From: Tyto alba
Taxonomy: Eukaryota > Chordata > Aves > Strigiformes > Tytonidae
Assembly: GCF_018691265.1 (NCBI RefSeq)
Contig: NW_024881261.1
Span: 24,639,374 to 24,703,373, forward strand
Direction of reading: 5' to 3'
DNA: 64,000 nucleotides
Below the pieces are notes generated by a model. The model did no database searches. It worked only from the letters and a program-made list of their open reading frames with translations, and was not told the DNA's origin. The position numbers and the translations under genes are program-made. Positions 41,101 to 54,824 of the stretch are shown one piece after another. Numbering within the stretch: the stretch's first letter is position 1; each line of letters begins with the position of its first letter.

Positions 41101-42403
41101 GTCAGATTTTGTACCATAACTCCAAAAAGGATTATTGGAGGCATAACAGTTAATATACAGATCCACTGCTTAGGTAGCATATATGATGTTGGAGGGGCAA
41201 TATAGAGTGAAAGAGTGGGAGCAGGAGTGAGGCAGACGAAAAGTCTGTCTAACCCAGTATCTGCAACAGTGTACAGCAGTGGGTGCTTGTAAAATTGGAT
41301 AAAAACAGAACAAATCTATAGTGATACTTCCATGTCACACTCTCCTAGTTTCTAGTGATCTGTAGCTTGTGAATTTCTGAACTGGAGATGTTGGTTTTGT
41401 GCTTAATAGTCCAAAATGGGATTTCATCATACATTATGTCTTGTGATAATGAGTGTCACGGACTCTGTGTTATGTAAAGAAATACCTCCCCTTATTTGTT
41501 TGGATTCAGCCACTTAAGAACGTTGCTGGCTATCTCCTGCTGCTTGCATTGCACAGGTAGTTCATAATCATCCCATATACAGTGTCTTGTTACTTTTGAT
41601 TTTGCAGAACTCTTGCTTATCTCCCCTTCACTGGTCTTTTTTCCAGTATTCTTTTCTGTTCATATTCTGTTTACATGTTCTTTGTTTGCTCCATAATTCT
41701 GACACCAAGGCCACCCTTCACCGCACCTTTTTCACATCTTCTATGCTCTTTGTGATTGGGGGACCAGCATGTTCAACTTGCAAGTGCCTGAGAAGTTTAC
41801 AAAGTGGTTTAATTTTGTTGTTTCCTTTGTTCTGTATTCCTCTCTTAATAATTCCTAACATTTCATTTGATTATCTGGCTGCCACTGATGATTGATCTGA
41901 CATTTTCATAGAATTATCTGTTGTAACTTCAAATTTTCTTTATGGTGTGGTAATAAGTGGTTTAGAGCCCATCATTGTGTATTTAAAACTAGAATTGTTT
42001 TTAGTATTTGCACCTTTTTTACATTGATTAACAAAGAATTTTATAGTCCATTAGTGTGAGACATTTTGCAATTCTTCACACTCAGCTTTTGTTTTTACTA
42101 TCCCAAATAAGTCTAAATGTATCACAAGAAGATGGTACACACTACACTGAAGAGCTCCCCTCATAAATGGTGTATATATAGCCTGGAGGTGCTAACAATA
42201 AACAGGTATGTACAGTTAACATCAAGACTGGACTTAGGCAGGGGTATTTCAATAAGGCCAGCTCTTAAGCCACTTGAGGCTTGTCTTGCTTGACTCTGGA
42301 GAGCAAAGCTAAATAAATTTACAGTAAGGCACTGCTTCAGGTGCCATTAAATCCTAAATGGACACTGTTGTTAAGGCAAGTACCTTAGTACACTGTAGCT
42401 TAA

Positions 42404-42417
42404 TTTTTTTTTTTTTT
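42404..42417 (+). repeat. Poly(T) run
   Basis: About 14 T in a row after CTTAATT-type sequence. No associated element recognised. Confidence 0.8.
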
Positions 42418-44107
42418 GAGAAATGATGCCTTCCCTGTGATAATATTCTTCAATTAGACCCTCCACATAGAATTAATTTATCATAAATTTCTGATGCCTC
42501 CTGTATGCACTTTAAAACTGGTACCATTTTACTGGTGACTTGAGTGAATTGTGAGGTGGTTCATACAGAAAAAATTGCATCAGCACAATATTTTTCTGTT
42601 TATTCAAACCACAAAACAACAGAACTACTTCCCAGAAATCCTGAGAGGACAGAATTGTAGTAATTAAGCCTTCTGGTTACCAAGGCAGGCCCCTACTGTT
42701 CTGGGTAGTCATGGAAGGAATAAGGATTCACCTTATTCATTCTATGGCTACGTAGTCCTCAGAGCTCAAGAGTCTGAGACTTGGGTCCCTGGCAGATTTA
42801 AACTGACAGAAAAATCAGAAATCACTGGCTCCTTCTAGGACACACATTTCCATCCCCTATTTTTCCTCCACCCTGCCAGCACTTCTCCACCTGCGTGGGG
42901 AACCAGTTCAGCCGTCTGCACAGGCTGACAGAAACCTACCCTGGTAAGTTCTTGAGCTCTCTGAATCAGCTCATCGCAGGGTCCTGGTGAGTGCTAGTGC
43001 CAGCATGGGAGGAGAGGATGCGGCATTTGTGGTAGAAGGAGACAAGGAGGAGGCTATAGCATCTGCACACTACAGCGGCTGAAGTTGCTGTGGAGACTCA
43101 CTCTGAGGCATAAAACATGACATTTTATTTTGAACTTCTATCTAGCAACAAAGACTGTAGTTCCAAAGTTGGGAGGAGAGTTGCTGGTAATATTGTAGAA
43201 TTATGTCTTCAAATCAAAGATCAAAGAATAAGGGGACAGAGCCATAAATGTACGATCAGAAGGGAAATGATCTCTTTGACATCTCATATGCTGAAAATCA
43301 CCAATTTTATCACAGAAATATATTAAAAGAATTGTGAGACAGCAGAATCAGGCACTCAGTAGTTAGGAAGCATGGGAAGTAACGACAACCTTCCAGATTT
43401 AATTTGTGTTTTTCACATGAACAAATTATGGATGCTTCTTTGTCAAGGTTATCTCCTGTTTTCTGAAAATGACACCTACCTCTCTTCATGTAAACCAAAC
43501 ATGAAATTCCAGTGACTTACAGTTTTTCAGCAACTGTTTTTGCAGCTACAATGTTATGTCAGTCTAAATATATCTGGCTTTTTGAACAAACTGAAGAAAA
43601 TCCAAACCTACAGTATTCTGTTTAATGTAAAATAATTATCCTAAAAACTTTTCATTAAACTTATGCTTTAAGTTTAAAATTCAGCATTGTTCTTTTCTAT
43701 ACATGCATTGAGTTGCTGCAATATTCAGTATTGGACACTACCCATTTCTCCTTAAAAGCATATGCTTTAATGAGTTGAAATCTTAAACCCATGCTTTAAA
43801 GGTTTACAGTGCATAGGCTTTTCACCTCCCGACACTTAGGTTCAGATTATACTAACAGGGTGTCTATTTTATGAAATTAATCAGATAGTAATTGTTTTAC
43901 CAATAATTTTTATGAAATATATTTTCTCTTTATCCTAATTTGGTATGATTAGTTTTTTCATTGTAAGAAATTAAATGTATGGCTTGTTCAGCAGGTTTCA
44001 TAATAGATCAATAATTTGTTGGCTTAACTTTTTTTTTTTCCTGTGGAGATGTGAGAAGATCAATGTCTGTAGTGCCCTAGGTCATGATCAATACTTTTAA
44101 TAAAACT

Positions 44108-44155
44108 TCTCTTTTTTTTTTTCTTTTTCTGTTTTTTTTTTTTTTTCTCTTTCTA
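44108..44155 (+). repeat. Long T/C tract
   Basis: About 48 nt of almost pure pyrimidine with T10-T16 runs broken by C and a single G at 44131. It is probably a slippage product. It resembles a splice-acceptor tract but no exon follows. Confidence 0.85.
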
Positions 44156-45629
44156 TGGTTTTGCTTTTATTAATGAGCTTTTCCCTTAGTTTCAGACCAT
44201 TAATGGTTTTCAGATAATGTCATACTTCCCAAGGTCAAGGCCAGTTTGAACTTATAACTCTACTTATCAGTGATTAAATCTATTGGATGGGCTTAGATGT
44301 GTTAGAAGATGTAAGAGTTTGAAACACTGCTTTCTAGAGGCTCAAAGTTAAAACAAAACAAAATCTCAACCTTTTGGGAGGGTAACACATTAAGGCTTTA
44401 TTTTAGTTTCCTTCTTAAATAAATAACAATTGTCTTATTTATGGATCTCCTATTGGCATTAGCATTGCAAGTAACTACTCTGGCCTTGACTGCTCTTCGG
44501 TTGAAGTTATTAAATACTCCGTATTGAGTTTTATAATAGTATATTGTTCATTTTGCAAAACCAGTTTGAAATAAGATAAAATATCCTTTGTTCATTACTG
44601 AAATTCTGGATGAGAGGGTAGCAACTTACCAAAGTATGCGTTATCAGCAGGAGTGCTTGCAGAGAATGTGATATTATTGTCTCTGAGGCTCAACCCAGTG
44701 TCTTTTGAAATCAATGGAAAGATCTCATTAACTTCATTGGATATCGATTATGGCCATGGAGAACTTAAAACATTCATGAATATTAATGGTTTATACTGAT
44801 CCATGTGTCTTTTTGGTGTATTATACCTTGTCTGCAATCTCCAATTCAATTTTTGTAGTCTTCCTAGAGGTTATACAAAAAGTGAACTTTATGTATGCTG
44901 AAAGTTATGATAACACATTTTATCTTAAGGTATCTTCTTAGTTGTCTGCTACAAATGAGGTGCTTAAAAAACTGGACCCTTTGACCACTGGCACCTAGGC
45001 TGAGTATCTTCTGTAGAAGATCTTTTTTTTCCATCGTTTTGGCAGTGTTAGGGTTTTTTTGTTAGGCAGCAGTTCACTTGACAACAAATCATCACAGAGG
45101 AGTTTGAACAGCAGAATCTCTACTCAGAAGGTGCCCTACAAACTCTGATAGCCTATCATCTTTAATTTAGAGATTTTATTTCCCATCTTGTGATTACAGT
45201 TGAATGAACATTGTAGAAAAGTTTAAATTGTAGCTATCCATGTCATGCTTTTGCCATAAATGATGGAACTTATGTTTTCAAGCCTCTAATCTTCACTTGC
45301 TCAAATAGTCACTATAAAATAATTGCACAGAATGGAAGGAGAGTAAAATGTGGGTATGTGTGATGACCCTGGAAGAAAATTAACTGCAGGAACTGACCCT
45401 TTGATTAGAAGTTTCTCTGCTGTAGCATCCCATTGCAGGCAATAGAAGTTGTGGGAAATAGGGGGCTGAATGGAATACAAATCCTTAACTCCAGGAGGAA
45501 CAGAGCAGAGATCCTGGCTAGTGGAAAAAGTGTACAAAGGGGAGGTTTGAATGAGTCCTGCTTCACCTGACTTTGGGGATTTAGGATTCGTTTTGTGTAA
45601 GATGACAAAACAGCTTCAGTTAACATTCC

Positions 45630-45651
45630 GGGGGGCGGGGGGGTGAGGGGG
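45630..45651 (+). repeat. G-rich tract with quadruplex-forming pattern
   Basis: G6-C-G7-TGA-G5 on the + strand, which offers four or more runs of three G with short loops. This meets the usual pattern for a potential G-quadruplex. It is intronic and on the coding strand of ADK, so it would also be present in the pre-mRNA. Confidence 0.75.
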
Positions 45652-48600
45652 AGCAGAGGAAGACTAATTGGAGTTCTTGAAAATGGTTAATTGTCAAAAA
45701 GTGGAATTGTGAGATTTTGTTATCAGTTTGACTCAGTGATTTCCACTGCAGGTTTTACAGATAAAGCAAAGTGGAAATTGTTTAAATGCTGTATCTCAAA
45801 AGTAGGCTGTGTACACTACTCATATACCAATGACCCAGCCTTCACACACCTGAGCATAATATTGAATATGAAGTGGCAGTTTAGATATAAACCTCTGGAT
45901 ACCACAAAAATAACATTTATGTAGTTGATCCCATTTGAATGAAAGTAGGATCCAGCTTACTTTCACCGTAGCTGTTTTCTTTGTTATGAATAATAAAGTC
46001 AGTAAAGAAAGCAGACCTGATTTAAAGTATATACAGACAGGAGATTTAGTGGATACAGTAAACATGAGCTGGTTTGATATTGTTAGGTTTTGGCTATACC
46101 TACTGAATGATATAATACTGAGTTTTATTTTAAAAGAATACATAGAGTTGTCTGAAACCAGGGTTAAAGTTTGGAAGGCTGCTTACATTGATTTTGTTTG
46201 CTGTAGTCTGCTACCCTGTGCCCCCCCACCGCCCTCCTAATCCACTCTGATTCCTCTGCCTGCCCCAGTGATTAGCAGTCAAAACTAAATCAGAGAGGAG
46301 TCTATGGAACCAAATATTTATGTCCTTTGTAATCTGACACTGTGATATTGTACTGTGAACCTGAAAAGATGCCAGGCCATGCATTGTGGCTAAATAGCAA
46401 TTGATCTCAAATGAAACTGCAGAACTTTATTCCAAATTGTTGGCTTCATAAATTTGATAATAAGTACATTTCTTGATAGAATATAAAAGTGCAATAAGCT
46501 ATGCACGCCTTCTCTTTCCTCCCCACCTGTCCAATTGCAGAATACTGTTTGTACAGTAGATTCTTGTTGCTGACAACTGAATAAGAATTTTTAGGAGCAG
46601 TTGGCTATCAAATGATGGCAAATTTAAAGGTTATGCAAATTGTGCCAGTACAGCCCAGCTTGTTTCAGACCTCTTTTCTCTATTATCATATCAATTGAGT
46701 CAGCTCATAGTAGACAAAGCAAGGTTATGGGAACCACCTAGAGCATCATGCACCATTAAACATCAATGCAGCATACATGAACATCTGCAACAACGATCTT
46801 ATTAACAGAGGGTATAACGGAAGGCAATAAATAGCTTTCTTAGTCACTTAATTGTAAAAAATTTAATAACCTAATACTTGCATTATTTATCAACATCAAG
46901 TTGGTCAAAAATTATGCAATGATGGTAGATTAGATTACAATACCTATTGCACACTGTAAAATGCTACAAAAATATGAAGATCCATTTGTGAGCAGTTGAA
47001 GTTAGTATAGTGCTAAACATGCAATTTTCTTTTAATCTCTGGTGCATCATGGAAAATAAGTATCTGCTTTTTGCACTGACATTTTTATATTTGGCTAAAA
47101 CCAAATATAAAAAAACCTAAAAATTGGTTTTGGATTTCCTGCTCAACTAGACAGCTTAAACATTTCAAAAATCAAGGCACAGTTGTTTTGTTGTGAAAAG
47201 TAGAATACAGAAACCATAAAGTGGTCTTCATGTGTGCAACCAAAACAGATGTTTGGAGGAACAAAGTAAAGATGTTCATACTAAGATAAGTATTGTTTGT
47301 TGGCTTCTGGAGCAGTCACTGCACCGGTCTAGAAGATGAGAGCATGTGAAGCTGTGATCTCAAATGTCTTAGGGAAATTAATACAGAAATTAAAATATGT
47401 TAGAAGTTGATGATAAAGAGAAATGAGGTTTGGTTCTTCAAGGCCAAGCCAAACTGCTAGGGACAGGCTAGGCTTGGAGCACGCCCTTTGCTGGAATCAG
47501 ATAAATTTGTGGGGAGTGACAGACCTTCTCTCCTTGGTGACTGGGGGCACTGATGGGTTCCCTGGTTTTGGTTAACAGGGAACTGAAGGCCTACTCATTA
47601 AAGGTTAGAGCTACAGGAGGAAAGCACCACTCTTCCAATTTCAGCCCTAACGTGCATGATGTACAGGCATTTAAGAATAAAATCAGAAAAAGGAAATAAG
47701 AGACTGGATGAGTAAAACAATACAGGCTCAAAGGTCAAGTTTGACAAGAACATTCAGCAGAAAAAGATGCTCCAAACATTAATCTGCTCCCAAGCAGCCT
47801 CATTCCTTGCTGATACACTCTGCTCCCGCTGCTGCTGCCACCAAGTAGCAGCTATCGGATCAGATTTGTATTTATATTGGAAAAGAATGAAGCCTTTTAA
47901 GTTTTTGTTAGCATAAAAATACAAATTTTGCTAGTATCATTGGCTACAGTCAGCCTCCAGGTCACCAGTAGACACCTCAGTCAGTTCACTAATCAGTAGG
48001 AATCAACAGGCAAAGATGGGGAGAAAGAGGGTGAATGAAAAGACCATAAGCAGCAAAGCTGAGTAAAAGCTTGTTTGTACAACTATAAATTTGTCAAGTT
48101 GAGACTTACAGAAGTTAATTTTGTTTCAAAAAAAAAATAAAGAGAAAGATTTTCTTCAAAAATGTTGAATTTAAGGTCTTAATTTTTTTTAATGTGAGTT
48201 TATTTCTTCTAAGAAAAGATGGAACAAAAGCAGGCAGTATGTCTACATAAACATTGCGTATATGTTTTGTACTGAAATGGTTCTAGAAGGAACAAGTAAC
48301 AAGCATTTTCCATTTTTTTTCCACATTTTTAAGTTACAGATCTCACTCTGTAGGGTAACACCCGTAGAGGGGGGGCGGTTTTCTGCATATCTATCCATTT
48401 TTTAAAGCAGTATCTGCTTCTTGCCTTTCTTCATAACTTTTCATAACTTAATTATATCAGCTGAGTGTCCACATTTTATTTATACATACCGATTTACTTG
48501 CTTACCGACCTGCTTTTCAGATTGAAAACTCTTCAGAGCAGGAACCTTTTTTTTCTTCTTCTTCTAATACATATCTTGGTGGTCACCTTGACAATAGGAG

Positions 48601-49317
48601 AATAAAAATTAGGTTTAAAAGATCACAAGTTGAACTTGTCTATACATGCCAACTAAATCTTGATTAATTTTAAAATGTTTTATTGCTTCTATAAAGAATA
48701 TCAATGTGTTGGGTTTTAGGTTGAAATAACTTAAAACTGAATGATTCAGCAATGTAATACTACAGAAATAAAACTTTAAAGAAAAGTGACTGAGAGTAAC
48801 AGGCAATAGTAGGAGTTTGACAAGGTTCCGCAGAGATAGAGGCTGAAAGTTTTTAATTTGTCTGCTCGGTTAGTTATTTTGGTTTTGTCAAGCATCCTGG
48901 TTTTATAGCATTGGGGTTTACTTTAAATGACAGTGCATGCACTGTAAAGCCTGTTGTGTTACCTTTATGAGTGCCTATATGTTACTGCCATGCTTTAAAG
49001 GGCTTATTACACAATCATACGATTCAAGAGCTCTTGCTGGAAACTGTTTGTCAAAACTGCTATTATAATAGCTGTATCCAAATGGATTTAATTCACTGTG
49101 TAGTCAGTAATTGTATAAATGCAGGGTTGCATAATTTACATTAGTGTGTATGTGACATTATCGTAAAAGGTGGTAGATTGACTGTCCTGCTTACAGCAAT
49201 GGTTAGGTAATACTTTTAAACTGATTAAGTGATACTACAGAGACCATAGTTTGGAATATTTAATTATCTAAGAAATTATCTGCAACTAATGTAGGGGAAA
49301 AATAAACTCCTTCATTT

Positions 49318-49386
49318 CGGGCCAAATTCTCTTTCTAGACTGGCATAATCCTTAAAGGATTACATTAAAAACAGTGGAGTTGCTCT
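49318..49386 (+). repeat. Possible old bird/reptile repeat tail
   Basis: GGGCCAAATTCTCTTTCTAG, then a stretch ending CAGTGGAGTTGCTCTG, resembles a repeat frequent in turtle, crocodile and bird genomes (gggccaaattct... ctggattac ... agtggagttactctg). The match is short and by eye only. Similar faint traces are seen at 44688-44742 and 50835-50900. Confidence 0.4.
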
Positions 49387-50221
49387 GTTTGGCGTTTTAA
49401 GAGCAGAATATTTTCCCATTGAGATTAGAATAAATTTCAGCCTCTGTTGCAGTGACATCTTCTCATAGATTTAAAACCTGCAAAATCCTGAGAAAATTCA
49501 TTTAGCAAGCATGTTTCATTCTTCAAAAATAAATAAGTAGTCTAGGGAGATCTTAATTAAAGGCAACGCAGAATTTACCAATACAGCATGAGAAGGAAAA
49601 GATAGTTCTAAACGTTCTAGAGCAGAACTGTGAGTTAAAAGGATGAAAAATTAAAATTTCTTCATGTGATTTGAATATTTAAAGGCAATGCTTTAGAATT
49701 TCTATGGTATATCTACATCAGCAATATCCAACTTGTATCCAATTAATTATTTTTTTTAAAGGAGAAATATATATATACACATTAACTTATTTTTAGTAAT
49801 GTTTCTAGGGAAGGCTGTCTCTTTCATTCCAATGGACTGATTTTATTTATGAAGCTAAATATAAATTCTCCCAGAAGAAAAAGCTCCTTCAGAACTGCTC
49901 TGTAGTGACCTAATGCTCAGTCCTTCTCTTTTCAGTCTTACTGATGCTCAAGTAAAATAGAAGTGCCTTGGGCCCATTTCTGCCTCCACTGACAACCCAT
50001 GCTTCTCAGATTATCATGTAGCATAAACAAAGCTGTCATGTAACATGGCATTTATTTAAATGATGAGATTTCTGTGTTTGCCACTCTGAAACTGAGGTAT
50101 AGCTAAGAAAGCTTGCAAGTTTTGACAGGTGTGTTTGCCCCGCTAGGGCAATATGCTTAATGTATAAAAAATGTGAGGCATAGTACAGTTTTTGTCCTGC
50201 TCAAAATGAAATTATAATGTG

Positions 50222-50252
50222 TTTTTTTCTCTCTCTTCCCACCCCCCCCCCC
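50222..50252 (+). repeat. Pyrimidine tract ending in C11
   Basis: T7 then CTCTCTCTTCCC, one A, and a run of 11 C (50242-50252). The opposite strand is a purine tract with G11. Confidence 0.85.
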
Positions 50253-51380
50253 AATACCCTCATAAGCTTGTGAGTAGAAGCTGCTTTGACCTGATTATAG
50301 GTTGATATTTGTTAGAAAATTCTCCCACAGTACAGTGTTTTGATGGTCCAGCTATGCAGTGGTTTAAAATATGTCTGTGCAACACCATGAAATGGAGTAC
50401 AAACATACATGCATTTCTGCTAGTGTGTGGGTCAGTGCAAACAGTAAGTGAAGTGCATGGTTTGCTTTTTGAGCTGAAAGATGCTTCATTTTTGCACAGT
50501 CCTCACAGCCAAGTTTCAGAAGGTTGAAGAGTATATGTGAGCTAGAACGTATGTGTCAGTGTAACATGGATGTACATATGTGTATTCTTTACACTAGATA
50601 TGGACATTCCAACTGTCATAATTACTGTGTGTTTTCAATTCTCGAGCTACCTATTTACGGATAGAAATAGATTTGTTTGTATTTCCCATTCCCATATACA
50701 GCTCAAAAAATAATAGTTTTTTGAGGGGCTGGCCTGTTTTTTTACACGCAAGCATCAAATAAGATATACAGTGGCCAAACCAATATACATAGGATTTACA
50801 GTGCAGAAAGAGATATTTATATTTGTTAATATCCAAGGCCAGATCTGGTTTTGTGTCACCCTGTACTTTCACTGGTGTGGCTAAGCTCACTGCAGTAGAG
50901 CATGCTCTCAACAGAGACTAGGATCATACAGTTCGTGGGTTTCGTTTATTGTAACCCATCTCTTCTGTCTTCAGGAATGATTTTGATCAGAGCTCATAGT
51001 AATTCCAAGACAGTCATTGTGTTGTATCAGTGAAACATCTGCAGAAACTTTTCTTAATTGTGGTGCCAATGACTTCACCCCCTTTGCCTTTTCTGAGTCC
51101 TCAACCCCTTTTATGGTCCAGACAGAGATCACAGGAAAAGGATTTAGCTTTGAACACTACCTTATGTCTTCAGCAGCCATGCCGAGTCAGAGGCGTGCAT
51201 TTTCTGGCAGTTCAGTGGGTGCAGTTTCAGCTCCCTCTGAAATCTGTGCCTAGCAGGCAAATGGCAGTACTCTTGTGTGCTCGGAAAGGCTTTTTCAACA
51301 GTTCATTGCCATTCTAAACCTTAAACATTGTGACACATGCCAGAAAAATTCGGTGGCTTGTTCTTTAGGGCAGTTTTTCC

Positions 51381-51414
51381 ATATATATATGCATACATAT
51401 ATATATATATATAT
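51381..51414 (+). repeat. (AT)n microsatellite, interrupted
   Basis: ATATATATAT, then GCATAC, then about nine further AT units. Likely variable in length between individuals. Confidence 0.9.
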
Positions 51415-53057
51415 GTTTTTAAAATGTACTAGCACCAAAATGAAGCAAAACTAGTATTTGCTGTTGACCTCTTGCTTCCCTGTCTTTTACACACAGCTAT
51501 AGTGGTTTGTTTACTTGTGCAAACAAATAATTATTTAATATGAGAAATAAAGTAGAGTTTCAACTCATGGCACTGGCAGTGATGATACATAAAATATTGA
51601 CATTTAAGAGGCTCGCACACCTTCTGTAAAGTATACAAACGCATTTGGGCCTATAGAAGCTATTCGTGAGTCATTGGTTGATGCTGTTACATTTTTTACA
51701 ATTGTAGTAACTAGATACAGAGTTCTGAGTCTGATCTCATGCTGATATAAATCAAGAGTTATTTCAAAGGAATGGTGTTGACTTAACAGGAGTGCAGACA
51801 TAATCAGATGTAGGTTCAGAGGATATATACTGGGTGCAAAAATATTGTTTAATTTTACATCATGGCTAATAGTTGATGTGTATGAGTGTACAAGTTCCTT
51901 TGGAGGAACCTTCTTTCCCCTATTAACTCTAATTCTATGAATCACACTTTAGTGAGATGTTATGAATATGACTTCTGAATAAAAATACTCGACTAGATAA
52001 TGGGACAATGTGTATGTCTGAGGAGAGCTATAAAGGGAAGACAAGTCTCACTGAACATCTTTGGATTAACTTTACCTCCTAGGGGAGAGGGAAAATGGGG
52101 TCTGCACACTGTCATTTCCCCTAGATATCTCTAGGGCCATGAGTAGAGCCACAGAAGATTCAAAGTCTTTGGCATAATATTCCTTCTCTGTTTCTACTAA
52201 GAATGAACTAGCTCTCTCTGAGGGACAGTACTTTGCATCCCAGCCAACACAGCTATATGAACTTACTTTTGCTTAGCAAGCTGCAAAGAGAATTTTAGCC
52301 TGATTGCACTACTGGGGTCTTTTATTACGGAAGTAAATTAATATAAGTATTAATTGTATCATACTGTAGACATATAAATGCATTATAAATTACATCTACT
52401 CTATAACTTGTTTAGGGTAACATTGTTTATTATAGCAATAAAGGCTTAACTTCTTCTACATTACTAGTTATAAAGTTTTCTTGGCTACATGTTGAGTTCA
52501 TTCGAATACAGCATAATTTGTTGTATATTATTAAAATATTTGATTAGAAAGATCCCAGAGCATGTGGCTGACTTGCATCTCGCTTGTTATACTATTTAAC
52601 TCCATTGACTTGCACAAATAAATTCCTTGTTTTTCTGACACACCCCACATAGCTACAGCACCAGGGCAAACCATGCACAGAACTAGATGGAGGAGAGAGG
52701 AGATGTTGGCATGCAAAACAATGCAAACTTAGCATGCACACAGAAAGCGCCGGGGGGCTGGAGTGTTCATCCAGTACAGCTGTCTGAAAGTCCCAGCCTG
52801 AAAATACAGGTTCTCATTCTGTTTGCTTAGAAATGACGGGGTGAATCAGCACTGCCAGGTTTGAAATACGTCATCACTGGAAGTCTTAAGGATTTCTAAC
52901 TGAGGGTTCAACACACAGTGCCCTGCCCCACATTACCTTTAACTTTGGACAGTGCTGTGCTGATACAGTGGGAGAGTTGTGTTATCTATTTCATTTATGT
53001 TATCAAGTGTGGTATCTTTGTGTGAAGTACAGCAGCAATGACATTTTTTGCTGTAGG

Positions 53058-53073
53058 AAAAAAAAAAAAAAAA
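53058..53073 (+). repeat. Poly(A) run of 16 with A-rich extension
   Basis: Sixteen A followed by CAAAAGAAAAACAAAAC. No retrotransposed body could be recognised upstream. Confidence 0.85.
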
Positions 53074-53334
53074 CAAAAGAAAAACAAAACAGGAGAAAGT
53101 CTTGTTATACTAATGATTTTTAAAGATGTATTAATGTGCTGAAGAAGGCGCAGAGACTTAGAGCCTATAGACTTCTGGGTTTTACCTTCTAGAGAGAAGT
53201 AAGAGCTTGGAATCATCCAGGCTGACATGGGCTTTTTTCAAATACTTTTCTCATTACTTCTTACCTTATAGCTGCCCAGAGACATTTATACATTTTGAGT
53301 TCAGGTTTCTATGTTCTGTTAAGTTCTTCCTGTC

Positions 53335-53350
53335 TTTTTTTTTTTTTTTT
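53335..53350 (+). repeat. Poly(T) run of 16
   Basis: Sixteen T followed by a C/T-rich stretch to about 53366. It lies about 260 nt after the A16 run at 53058-53073, in the opposite sense, but the intervening sequence shows no transposon that I recognise. Confidence 0.85.
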
Positions 53351-54802
53351 CCCTCCTTTCTTTTTATCTGTTTTTGGCCCCTGATCTAAAGAAAATTAGA
53401 GAGGATGGAGGTGGGAAGGAGATGGGACAGAATTCTGTTTCACAGTTGTTCCTATTTTTCCAAGTTAAAGCTCACAAAAGAAACCTGAATGTGTCTCCAT
53501 CTTGTAAGCATCTGTACTACCACTACCAGCCCATGGATCAAAAGATTATTTGAGGAAATAGCTAGATGCTTTTGTATATGTTTTAGGGCTCCCTTCCTCC
53601 TTTTATTTTATTTTAATACAAAATTAGGGACACTCCAACATGTTGCCCATAAGAGTTCTGTTACAGGTAATTAAATGTAAGTTTACACATTTAATCTACT
53701 TTTAAGAGCGAGAGAGGCTGGTAAATGACCCAGTTAAGGAAAGTACTCAGCCTAATTGGATGTAATGATTGCTTGCTGGTGTTTATTACTGTACTAAGAG
53801 TAGACGTGTAGTCTGTGATTCTAATTTGGTTTAAAGACAGACCTGTAGTTTTTGTAGCTATCATCAGAGTTCGATTGTTTCAGTTAACATCATGAAATAG
53901 GCTTGTGTTCATTTGGGAGTTTAAATGTATTAGAATGGAAGGAGCACAGTTTTTTCGGTTAATATTGCTCTCCAATTATTATCTCTCCAGACTGTTTTAC
54001 CTATGAAAATATCTTGAGCTAGATATGCTAGCACGTATTTTTGCCTGAGGAAAATAAAGATAGATTTCACATGTGACAATTTAACAATATTTACCAATGA
54101 GCTGATTCCTTATGATTTGTCTTTGAATTTTGTCTTCAGCCTATGAATCCCTACATGAATGTTTTATTTTTATTATTTCTATATCATTCTGAAACAGTTG
54201 AGTTCTGCACTAATGTAAAATCATTGAGAGTTGAATCAAAGTCCCAAAAATTTAATTTCATTAATGCTTATTACTAAAACTTCCCTAATTATAGACACCT
54301 TGTTGCAATTTGCACTTATAGTTCTGGGCTTCCAGGAAATTGTATCCAAGCGGAATGTGTTGTATTACAGGGTGTTTACCATATAAGATATTTGTTGCTT
54401 AAAAATAGACCACTGGATTTTATGCCCAGAGGAGCAGCACTTGGACTTCAAAACACTTATGTAATTATTCTTTATTTCATAAGCTCTCAGAATGATAAAT
54501 GAAATAGGAACTGGCTTTGAAAAGCAAAGCCACTGATGACCACTGCACTTAGCCAAGGTGTCTCTATGTTCGCTATGATGGATTTGGGCATTTTATAACC
54601 TAATAGATCACACACAGAAATGAAGTTAAAGCAACATTAAAGTCACAAAAGCAAGGATATTCAGAATGGAGACTTCTGCTTCATCTTCATTCACCCTGTT
54701 GTGCCTAATTGTTACAAAACACGGATCAGTAAAAGATGGTAGCTATTTTTATGCTACTACACAGACACACCAAGGTAATTTAATGGCAGCTTTAATTCTA
54801 AC

Positions 54803-54810
54803 TGACGTCA
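54803..54810. promoter_or_regulatory. Perfect cAMP response element (CRE)
   Basis: The full palindrome TGACGTCA, the CREB/ATF1 consensus site, lies within ACTGACGTCATTTATTATGA. Because it contains a CpG, it should be rare by chance in AT-rich, CpG-poor DNA. There is no TATA box or other promoter evidence beside it, so it would be an intronic enhancer site if used. Confidence 0.45.
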
Positions 54811-54824
54811 TTTATTATGAAATT

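Noticed and set aside
50075..50125. MIR-like words CTGAAACTGAGGTATAGC and GCTTGCAAG
   Set aside because: Only two short blocks match and the flanks do not, so this is too weak to annotate.
51017..51317. Two overlapping plus-strand frames (78 and 95 codons)
   Set aside because: Both frames are open at once and neither resembles a known protein, which fits chance.
51604..51945. 113-codon minus-strand open frame
   Set aside because: The translation shows no domain, signal peptide or membrane segment and no homology that I recognise.
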